A stretch of DNA of 5,443 nt from Bacteroidales bacterium (GTDB lineage Bacteria > Bacteroidota > Bacteroidia > Bacteroidales > JAADJA01). The notes under the pieces were generated by a model. It ran no database searches. It was not told where the DNA came from and saw nothing but the letters and a program-made list of their open reading frames with translations. Positions 1 to 5,443 of the stretch are shown here, in pieces. The translations under genes and the position numbers were made by a program. The DNA lies in contig JAIOTR010000134.1 in the NCBI GenBank assembly GCA_021106665.1, positions 1 to 5,443 on the forward strand, given 5' to 3'. How positions within the stretch are numbered: position 1 is the stretch's first letter; each line of letters opens with the position of its first letter.

Positions 1-162
1 TGAACCTTGTCATGATAAGTAAATTTTGAATTAATAATTTATTGAATAATTTCCTGAACAAATAAATATTTCATCGACGTAAAGCGAAGAGAGATGCCAG
101 CAAATATATATATAATTCCATAAGGGTAATCTGGAATGAATATAAACTAAGGTAGAGAGGTT

Positions 163-918
163 TTAACCTTCAAAGGGATTTTTGTATAACTTCACTTTTT
201 GTCTTAAAATCAAAAAGAAAAATGGAAAATCTTCAATAATATACCTTCTCCATAAACGCCTGGGCTCCATCATTAAACGGTAAAACCATTCGAGCGCTAA
301 TTTCTGAAAAAATTTGGGGGCTCTTTTTACATTTCCGGCCTCGAAATCTATGGTGGCGCCTATAGCCAGATGTATTTTTATTTTAGGAAGTAAATCTTTA
401 TATTTAAAAATCCATTTTTCCTGTTTGGGTGCCCCAACCCCAACAACCAGCACATTGGCAGGAGAGGCATTGATTATATCCACAATATTATTACATTCTG
501 ATTCATTTTTCTCAAACCCAAAACTGGGTGAATATTCTCCAATAATAATTTTCTTTCCAATCTTGTCGTTGATAATTTTTAAGGCTTTTTTAGCAACGCC
601 GGGAGCAGCGCCAAGAAGGAAGATCTTAATGTTTTCATTATTTTTATGGTAATTATAAAATGAAGGAAAAAAATCTGATCCGGTTATAACTTCTTTAACC
701 GGTGTACCAAGAAATTTTAAAGCGAGTTTTACAATCTGGCTGTCAACCGTAATATATTCGGCTTTTTGATACAGGTCATAAAACTCACGGTCTTTTTGCA
801 GTTTCATCAGATGGTCCACATTGGGGGTAATTAAAACACCCGATGTGAATTTCTCAAGCAGATCTTGCTTGTAAATGTTATCAACTTCTATATTTAGGAT
901 TGGTATTCTCTCTGCCAT
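163..918 (-). CDS. GT26 family glycosyltransferase (WecG/TagA/CpsF)
   Basis: Family members transfer a sugar (N-acetylmannosamine, N-acetylmannosaminuronate, glucose or others) from a nucleotide donor to an undecaprenyl-linked intermediate at the inner face of the membrane during surface polysaccharide synthesis. Counting from the ATG at 918, the protein has 251 residues, usual for the family. Visible family blocks are TPNVDHL (32-38), VDSQ (58-61, whose Asp sits where TagA has its proposed catalytic base), TGSDFF (79-84), GVGAPKQEKW (160-169), GATIDFEAG (187-195) and the Arg-rich end LEWFYRLMMEPRRLWRRY (209-226), the region that contacts membrane in TagA. The frame extends to a TTG at 966 (267 residues). 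I prefer 918: it is an ATG, GAGAA lies about 9 bases upstream, and family homology starts at IPILNIEVDN just after it. The gene is divergent from the methyltransferase gene and nothing complete follows it in the window. Family is secure; donor and acceptor sugars are unknown. Confidence 0.9.
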   Translation of the reverse strand: MAERIPILNIEVDNIYKQDLLEKFTSGVLITPNVDHLMKLQKDREFYDLYQKAEYITVDSQIVKLALKFLGTPVKEVITGSDFFPSFYNYHKNNENIKIFLLGAAPGVAKKALKIINDKIGKKIIIGEYSPSFGFEKNESECNNIVDIINASPANVLVVGVGAPKQEKWIFKYKDLLPKIKIHLAIGATIDFEAGNVKRAPKFFQKLALEWFYRLMMEPRRLWRRYIIEDFPFFFLILRQKVKLYKNPFEG

Positions 919-1022
919 CTGGTTTCTCAATAATTTAAATTTTTTGATGTTTGGAATGTTAAACAAAATAAAGTAGAAAATATTTACTTCCGACCATCTA
1001 ACACTGTTTTATTTTTAATTTC

Positions 1023-1030
1023 TAATTTTG
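1023..1030 (+). promoter_or_regulatory. Candidate -7 element of the methyltransferase gene
   Basis: TAATTTTG matches the Bacteroidota -7 consensus TAnnTTTG exactly. It lies 36 bases before the ATG at 1066, which would give a leader of roughly 25-30 bases. No good TTG or TTTG is found at the usual 19-21 base spacing upstream, so the call rests on one half of the promoter. In AT-rich spacer DNA the element can occur by chance. Confidence 0.33.
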
Positions 1031-1065
1031 TTTCAAAATCAGTCATTTATTTAATCATTTATTTT

Positions 1066-1809
1066 ATGGCACTTTTACATTCATTTGAAAATAGCGGAAA
1101 TATTCTTTTCAGAAAGAGAGGTCAAATTCCTGTGATATTATTTATATTTGCAATACCTGTTATTTACTTTACTGATTATTCTCATTTCTCAGAAATTCAG
1201 GTCGAGGTTTTGACTTATATCTCAATTCTCCTGAGTATTATTGGTTTTTATATCAGGGCTGTTTCAATAGGCACAACTCCAAAAGGCACATCTGGAAGAA
1301 ATACTAAATCCCAGGTTGCTGAATCACTTAACAGAACAGGGATTTATTCTATGGTACGTCATCCATTGTACCTGGGAAACTACCTGATGTGGATCGGTAT
1401 AGTAAGTTTTACTTTTAATTTTTATTTTGTAATAATCGTATCATTGGCGTTCTGGCTTTATTATGAACGAATTATGTTTGCTGAAGAACGTTTCCTGGAG
1501 CGAAAATTTGGTGATGATTATCTGGAGTGGTCAAAAAGTGTTCCTGCCTTTATACCCGGTTTCAAAAACTATATCAAAAGTGAAGTTCCTTTTTCCATTA
1601 TCAGTGTCCTGAGAAGAGAATATTCTGGCTTTCTGGCAACAGTTATCGGTTTTACATTTATTGATTATTTAAGATATTACTTCACTACCGGTGAATTTGC
1701 TGTATTGCGACTATCTTTATATTGCCTCGTTATTGCAAAGATGATAACATTAATATTGAGGTCGTTAAAACATCACTCAAAATTGCTTAATGAGGAAGGC
1801 AGATCGTAG
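1066..1809 (+). CDS. Integral-membrane methyltransferase, isoprenylcysteine/lipid methyltransferase class (possibly LmtA-like)
   Basis: This 247-residue membrane protein carries the S-adenosylmethionine-binding signature of the ICMT/PEMT-type methyltransferases: TGIYSMVRHPLYLGN (91-105), followed by FAEERFLERKFGDDYLEW (138-155), where the Glu pair and the trailing Tyr are typical. Hydrophobic segments lie near 22-36, 46-68, 106-134 (probably a helical hairpin), 186-206 and 212-232. The last two form a C-terminal extension beyond the usual core. The block GTTPKGTSGRNTKSQVAESL (69-88) before the signature recalls, from memory, bacterial enzymes related to Leptospira LmtA, which methylates the 1-phosphate of lipid A. 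That substrate is inference; other lipids or small molecules are possible. The ATG at 1066 has no Shine-Dalgarno sequence, which is normal in Bacteroidota, and a TAnnTTTG element lies 36 bases upstream. The saccharopine-dehydrogenase-like gene follows after 79 bases, so co-transcription is possible. Class is confident; substrate is not. Confidence 0.85.
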   Translation: MALLHSFENSGNILFRKRGQIPVILFIFAIPVIYFTDYSHFSEIQVEVLTYISILLSIIGFYIRAVSIGTTPKGTSGRNTKSQVAESLNRTGIYSMVRHPLYLGNYLMWIGIVSFTFNFYFVIIVSLAFWLYYERIMFAEERFLERKFGDDYLEWSKSVPAFIPGFKNYIKSEVPFSIISVLRREYSGFLATVIGFTFIDYLRYYFTTGEFAVLRLSLYCLVIAKMITLILRSLKHHSKLLNEEGRS

Positions 1810-1888
1810 TTGTATTGTTTTTCTCACAAATTAAAAAACCATTGCAACCCGGATTGTTTAACAGGTATTAATTTTTAAAAGTATTGAT

Positions 1889-3028
1889 ATGAGAATTATA
1901 GTTTTAGGATGTGGACTGGTTGGAGGCCCTATGGCAGTTGACCTTTCAAAGGAAACATATTTTAATGTTACTGTAGCTGATATAAATAGAGATACACTGG
2001 ATAAAATTGAAAAGGAACATGGTATTTCTACCATACAGGCTGATTTGTCTGATCCGGGACGTATTTCCGAATTGGTTAAGGATTATGACATGGTTTTAAA
2101 TGCTGTTCCCGGTTTTATGGGTTTCCGAACTTTGAAGACTATTATTGAAGCGGGCAGGAATGTCATCGACATCGCATTTTTTCCGGAGGATCTTTTTGAA
2201 CTAGATAACCTGGCAAAAGAAAAGGGAGTTATTGCAATTTCTGATATAGGTGTTGCACCGGGAATGAGCAATGTGCTGATTGGATATGTTGATCATTTAC
2301 TTGATAAAACTGAAAAGGCGATAACTTATGTGGGCGGCTTACCGAAAGTCAGGGAATGGCCATTTGAATACAAAGCCGTGTTTTCACCAGCTGATGTCAT
2401 TGAAGAGTATACCCGTCCGGCCAGGTATATTGAAAATGGAATAGAAATAATAAAACCTGCTTTATCTGATCCGGAATTGTTAAAATTTGAAGGAATAGGA
2501 ACATTGGAAGCCTTTAATAGTGATGGCTTAAGAAGTCTTGCTGAAACCATTGATGCGCCATACATGATTGAAAAGACCTTGAGATATCCCGGCCATATTG
2601 AAATAATGAGGATTTTGCGGGAGACCGGATTTTTCGGAAAAGAAAAGATCAAAGTTGGCGGCGCACAAATAAGTCCACTGGAATTTACTTCCAAACTATT
2701 ATTCCCAAAGTGGAAGCTGGAAGAAGGCGAGGAAGATATTACGGTTATGAAAGTTATTGTGGAAGGCCAAAAAGATAACAAAAATTTTAGGTATACCTAT
2801 GATTTGTTCGACACTTACGACCCGATAACAAAAGTGCATTCCATGGCAAGAACAACCGGCTATACTGCTACAATGGCAATGAGAATGGTAGCCAAAGGGC
2901 TTTATACAAAAAAAGGAGTGAGCGCTCCTGAATTTATTGGAAAGCATAAAAACTGCGTTAATTTTTTATTGGAAGGTTTGAAAGAAAGAGGAGTGATATA
3001 TAAAGAATTAATTGAGGAAATCAGATAA
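1889..3028 (+). CDS. Saccharopine dehydrogenase family oxidoreductase
   Basis: This 379-residue protein has the two-part layout of the family. The N-terminal Rossmann domain starts with the dinucleotide loop GCGLVGG (7-13). Asp31 in VADINRD ends the second strand, and an acid there favours NAD over NADP. NAVPG (71-75) and SDIGVAPGMSN (118-128) are further typical blocks. The C-terminal saccharopine-dehydrogenase-type domain contains SPADVIEEY (166-174), NSDGLRSL (210-217), TLRYPGH (230-236) and RTTGYTATMAMRM (321-333). Length matches single-domain members, such as lysine 6-dehydrogenase and the yeast Lys9-like reductases. Known relatives make or break secondary amines of lysine-type amino acids in the cytoplasm. 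No lysine or polyamine gene sits beside it, so the substrate is open; NAD-linked lysine dehydrogenase is one guess. The ATG at 1889 starts directly at the Rossmann strand, so the start is well supported. It may share a transcript with the methyltransferase gene. Family is confident; reaction is not. Confidence 0.88.
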   Translation: MRIIVLGCGLVGGPMAVDLSKETYFNVTVADINRDTLDKIEKEHGISTIQADLSDPGRISELVKDYDMVLNAVPGFMGFRTLKTIIEAGRNVIDIAFFPEDLFELDNLAKEKGVIAISDIGVAPGMSNVLIGYVDHLLDKTEKAITYVGGLPKVREWPFEYKAVFSPADVIEEYTRPARYIENGIEIIKPALSDPELLKFEGIGTLEAFNSDGLRSLAETIDAPYMIEKTLRYPGHIEIMRILRETGFFGKEKIKVGGAQISPLEFTSKLLFPKWKLEEGEEDITVMKVIVEGQKDNKNFRYTYDLFDTYDPITKVHSMARTTGYTATMAMRMVAKGLYTKKGVSAPEFIGKHKNCVNFLLEGLKERGVIYKELIEEIR

Positions 3029-3090
3029 ATTTTAAAATTAATCACTCTGCCTTATCAATTTTTGGTTGTTTACTTAATCAGATAATATTT

Positions 3091-3175
3091 AGGAAATAAG
3101 GGAAATTGAGGTATAGAGGAATAAATTGATTTTACCATCCCCCTTATTCCTTTATTTCCCTTATTCCCTTATACC
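3091..3175. repeat. Intergenic inverted repeat with tandem TTATTCCC-like units
   Basis: The left part is purine-rich and the right part is pyrimidine-rich. AATAAGGGAAAT (3095-3106) is exactly complementary to ATTTCCCTTATT (3154-3165), and AGGAATAA (3117-3124) to TTATTCCT (3144-3151), giving an interrupted hairpin with a 19-base loop at 3125-3143. An alternative fold pairs 3110-3124 with 3161-3175 at 13 of 15 positions. The alternatives arise because the right arm is itself a short array of TTATTCC, TTATTTCCC, TTATTCCC and TTATACC units. There is no T-run after the stem, so it is not a classical intrinsic terminator. It may be a dispersed palindromic element or a transcript-end structure for the upstream gene. 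Confidence 0.65.
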
Positions 3176-3298
3176 AAACTTACCCTTTAAACCTGGGCAA
3201 TGTTAATTGTGAAATTTCCGTTATCATTTCAGGATAAATTAATTTCATAGAGAAATCTACCGTTAACTTGAAATTTTCAGCCGTATCCTGATTTGTTC

Positions 3299-3329
3299 TT
3301 GACAACTCCGGATATATTAATTAATTTTG
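3299..3329 (+). promoter_or_regulatory. Candidate promoter of the GWxTD gene
   Basis: TTG (3299-3301) and TAATTTTG (3322-3329) are separated by 20 bases, matching the Bacteroidota -33/-7 arrangement. Transcription would start near 3335, leaving a leader of about 50 bases. A second exact TAnnTTTG match, TAAATTTG at 3372-3379, lies too close to the ATG at 3387 for a normal leader and has no -33 partner, so I favour the upstream one. Confidence 0.42.
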
Positions 3330-3386
3330 CTCATAGTTGGATTCAAACATATATTTATAAATCAATACATCTAAATTTGTAAAAAA

Positions 3387-4889
3387 ATGAAAGATCGTAA
3401 CCATTACAACCAGTTCAACTTTTTATTTGCATTTATTGTTTTTTGTTTGATTTTTAGTTTTTCGAACAACGCTGTACAGGCCAAAAAATTAAATGCCTAT
3501 TTATCCTATTCAACTTTTTTTGAACCTGAATCAGGGCCCTATATTGAAACCTACCTGATGGTGGATGGTAACAGTGTAAATTATTTATTAAATGAAAATG
3601 AGAAATATCAGGCCTCCATACAGGTTATCATGCTATTCAAAAATGGGGAAGATGTTGTAAATTATGATAAATACGAGCTTTTAGGACCTGAACTTGATGA
3701 TACGTTATCAGTAAATTTTAATTTTATCGATCAGCAGCGTTATTCACTTCCAAACGGTAGTTATGAATTTGAAATTCAAATTTGGGATAAAAACAATGAT
3801 ACCGAGCCATTTGTTAGTTTACAACCCTTAGTTATGAATTTCCCGGAAAAAGAAGTGATCATATCAGGAATTCAATTGGTAGAATCTTATTCGGAAACTG
3901 ATAATCCCGGGATACTTACTAAAAATAACTACGACCTGCTACCATACATTATAAATTATTTCCCTGAACAGGTTAATAAATTGACTTTTTATGCTGAGAT
4001 ATATAATACCCATGTAGTATTGGGCGAAGGTGAAAAGTATTTAGTATCGTATTATCTCGAACAATTGGAAAGCGGTAACGCACTTGACAACTACATTACA
4101 TATAAGAAAAAAACCAGTGCAAAGGTTAATGTGGTATTCAGTGAGTTTGATATTACAAATCTTCCATCTGGTAATTATTTTCTGGTAATAGAAGCGCGAG
4201 ATAAACAAAACAATACATTTAGCAGTAATAAAATATTCATCCAACGCAGTAATCCACGAGTCAGTATCAAGTTAGAAGATATTGCTTCGTTGAATATTGA
4301 AAATACATTTGCTTATAGAATTACAAATTTAGATACATTGAAGGAATACATACGATGCCTTGAACCTATTGCAACAGCGCAGGAAAAAGGATTTGCCACT
4401 GTTCATCTCGCATCTTCCGATATTGAAATTCTGCAAAAGTTTTTCTACATGTTCTGGATGCAAAGAAATGAACTGGAACCTGAACGCGCCTGGCTTGCTT
4501 ATCTGAACGAAGTTGACAAGGTGAATTATGCCTATTCAACTCCCATTCAAAAAGGTTATGAATCAGACAGGGGCAGGGTATATTTGAAATACGGACCACC
4601 AAATGCAATTTCTGAAAGTTATAACGAACCTTCTACCTATCCTTATGAAATATGGCATTATTATGTTTTGGAAAATGGCCAGAGGAACAAGAAGTTTGTC
4701 TTTTATACCAAAGATATAGCCACCAACGATTTTGCACTTCTTCATTCGGATGTTACCGGTGAGCTTTCTAATTACCGCTGGCAATATTACCTTTATCAGA
4801 GAGTTGATGCCGGATTTGATATTGACAGGGGTGTATTGCCGGATACCTGGGGAGGAAATTCTAAGAAATATTTTGATTTGCCGAGGTAA
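3387..4889 (+). CDS. Secreted GWxTD domain-containing protein
   Basis: This 500-residue protein belongs to a Bacteroidota family named for a short C-terminal motif; its biochemical role is unknown to me. The N-terminus is a signal peptide: Lys/Arg/His residues, a Phe/Ile-rich core (about 11-25) and a likely signal peptidase I site after AVQA (32). There is no lipobox. Residues 33-290 look beta-rich, with two sandwich-like stretches ending in LPNGSYEFEIQIWD (121-134) and LPSGNYFLVIEARD (259-272). A helical segment (about 315-380, including FYMFWMQRNELEPERAWLAY) leads into the signature region KGYESDRGRVYLKYGPPN (389-406), followed by YPYEIWHYY (418-426). The eponymous GWxTD reads GYESD here, with both conserved positions replaced by similar residues, while RGRVYLKYGPP is intact. 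The protein should be periplasmic or surface-linked. The ATG at 3387 lacks a Shine-Dalgarno sequence. The gene stands alone, flanked by 358 and 136 bases of non-coding sequence. Confidence 0.87.
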   Translation: MKDRNHYNQFNFLFAFIVFCLIFSFSNNAVQAKKLNAYLSYSTFFEPESGPYIETYLMVDGNSVNYLLNENEKYQASIQVIMLFKNGEDVVNYDKYELLGPELDDTLSVNFNFIDQQRYSLPNGSYEFEIQIWDKNNDTEPFVSLQPLVMNFPEKEVIISGIQLVESYSETDNPGILTKNNYDLLPYIINYFPEQVNKLTFYAEIYNTHVVLGEGEKYLVSYYLEQLESGNALDNYITYKKKTSAKVNVVFSEFDITNLPSGNYFLVIEARDKQNNTFSSNKIFIQRSNPRVSIKLEDIASLNIENTFAYRITNLDTLKEYIRCLEPIATAQEKGFATVHLASSDIEILQKFFYMFWMQRNELEPERAWLAYLNEVDKVNYAYSTPIQKGYESDRGRVYLKYGPPNAISESYNEPSTYPYEIWHYYVLENGQRNKKFVFYTKDIATNDFALLHSDVTGELSNYRWQYYLYQRVDAGFDIDRGVLPDTWGGNSKKYFDLPR

Positions 4890-4968
4890 TCAACAATTTT
4901 AAATTCTTTTTATATCACTTTTGATTTTCATGAGAATAAAATAGAAATCTTTTTCTTCTTAAAAATAT

Positions 4969-4999
4969 TTTGATCCGACTTTCATTTTTACTATTTTTA
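4969..4999 (+). promoter_or_regulatory. Candidate promoter of the secreted-protein gene
   Basis: TTTG (4969-4972) and TATTTTTA (4992-4999) are separated by 19 bases. The second matches TAnnTTTG at seven of eight positions, and the spacing is right for the primary sigma factor of Bacteroidota. The expected transcript start is near 5005, about 20 bases before the ATG at 5026. This supports separate transcription from the GWxTD gene. Confidence 0.42.
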
Positions 5000-5025
5000 C
5001 GTCACGAACTTTAATATTTCAGCCC

Positions 5026-5443
5026 ATGAAGAGAATCATTTTACTTTTTGTTGCATCAATCCTAACCTTTATCAGTTTTGGTCAGAACTTACCTTTGGTA
5101 AATACAGTATTTGATACAGAAGAGGAAATTATTGGTAACTCATACTATGATCTTCAATCTAATGGTGCATGTCAAAACAGGATATACTATTATCCTGATG
5201 GTACTTTTGGAGCTGTTTGGACATTTGGATTAGATATGCCGAACTTTCCTGATAGAGGTACCGGATATAATTATTTTAATGGAGATATTTGGGATATGTG
5301 GCCTGTTGAACGTATAGAATCAGACAGAACAGGTTGGCCAAGTTATGCACCGCTTGGTGAAAACGGGGAGATCATATTCTCACATTTCTCCGGTGCTGCC
5401 ATTGAGGCTTTATCATATTGCACCCGGCCACAAAAGGGTACAG
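5026..5443 (+). CDS. Secreted protein, probable T9SS cargo, 5' part only
   Basis: The reading frame opens at ATG 5026 and stays open to the window edge (139 complete codons), so the gene is cut by the window, not broken. MKRIILLFVASILTFISFG (1-19) is a clear signal peptide with probable cleavage before Gln20; a new N-terminal Gln is frequent in exported Bacteroidota proteins and can become pyroglutamate. The mature part has NRIYYYPDGTFGAVWTFG (51-68), DRGTGYNYFNG (76-86), ESDRTGWPSYAPLGENGE (98-115) and IIFSHFSG (116-123). These blocks resemble, from memory, large Bacteroidota secreted proteins with sialidase/BNR-like beta-propeller sequences that often end in a type IX secretion sorting domain. 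The C-terminus that would prove this lies outside the window. Two Cys (49, 131) could form a disulphide. Function is unknown. A separate promoter is visible upstream. Confidence 0.8.
   Translation, partial: MKRIILLFVASILTFISFGQNLPLVNTVFDTEEEIIGNSYYDLQSNGACQNRIYYYPDGTFGAVWTFGLDMPNFPDRGTGYNYFNGDIWDMWPVERIESDRTGWPSYAPLGENGEIIFSHFSGAAIEALSYCTRPQKGT

Larger units (their letters stand above)
3029..3386. other. Non-coding spacer of 358 bases
   Basis: No credible gene is seen on either strand. From left to right it holds an AT-rich tail after the oxidoreductase stop codon, the inverted repeat at about 3091-3175, a stretch at 3180-3320 that is open on the minus strand for 46 codons but lacks a good start, and the probable promoter of the GWxTD gene near 3299-3329. 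No intrinsic terminator with a GC-rich stem and T-run is visible after the oxidoreductase gene. Confidence 0.7.

Noticed and set aside
1..13. Minus-strand ATG at 13 opening a frame (MTRF) that leaves the left edge
   Set aside because: Only four codons are visible, too few to support a gene. An exact TAnnTTTG match (TATATTTG, minus strand 108-101) lies upstream but has no -33 partner, so it is noted only as a hint of a further minus-strand gene.
150..170. Small inverted repeat (AAGGT/ACCTT, with GGTTTTAACC inside) at the glycosyltransferase stop codon
   Set aside because: The stems are only 4-5 base pairs, overlap the stop codon and are not followed by a T-run on the minus strand, so it does not qualify as a terminator.
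314..652. 112-codon open frame on the plus strand
   Set aside because: It lies wholly antisense to the glycosyltransferase, whose motifs are clear, and its translation has no recognisable domain.
1869..1876. TAATTTTT, a near match to the -7 element before the saccharopine-dehydrogenase-like gene
   Set aside because: It lacks the final G and no TTG sits at 19-21 bases upstream; the short spacer is equally well explained by co-transcription.
2083..2947. Three open frames of 62, 151 and 82 codons on the minus strand
   Set aside because: All are antisense to the saccharopine-dehydrogenase-like gene, overlap one another and carry no recognisable motif.
4041..4784. Three open frames of 67-80 codons on the minus strand
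   Set aside because: They are antisense shadows of the GWxTD gene with Cys/His/Phe-rich translations that lack protein-family features.

Overview
The window looks like chromosomal DNA of an AT-rich member of the Bacteroidota, probably a marine or gut-type Bacteroidales/Marinilabiliales-like organism; the exact lineage cannot be read from the sequence. Several signs point this way. One gene encodes a GWxTD-domain protein, a family typical of this phylum. Another, incomplete gene resembles secreted proteins that in this phylum often carry a type IX secretion signal, and its signal peptide is followed by Gln. The start codons lack clear Shine-Dalgarno sequences. Upstream regions carry matches to the Bacteroidota -7 promoter element TAnnTTTG.

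Layout. Positions 1-162 hold no supported gene. A GT26 (WecG/TagA/CpsF) glycosyltransferase lies on the minus strand (163-918, possibly to 966). A divergent spacer of about 150 bases separates it from four plus-strand genes: an integral-membrane methyltransferase of the isoprenylcysteine/lipid methyltransferase class (1066-1809), a saccharopine-dehydrogenase-family oxidoreductase (1889-3028), a secreted GWxTD-domain protein (3387-4889), and the 5' part of a secreted protein that runs off the right edge (5026-5443). A 358-base spacer between the oxidoreductase and the GWxTD gene contains a striking purine/pyrimidine-rich inverted repeat (about 3091-3175) and a probable promoter.

How the genes relate. 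The glycosyltransferase and the membrane methyltransferase would both fit cell-envelope (surface polysaccharide or lipid A) chemistry, but they are divergent, so the link is inference. The methyltransferase and the oxidoreductase are 79 bases apart and may be co-transcribed. The oxidoreductase has no lysine-pathway neighbour, so its substrate is open. The last two genes each have their own candidate promoter and look like independent units.

No mobile element, CRISPR array, tRNA or rRNA was seen. I found no convincing evidence of a new multi-gene system. The points most worth a second look are the intergenic inverted repeat, the possible lipid A role of the methyltransferase, the orphan oxidoreductase and the divergent GWxTD signature.
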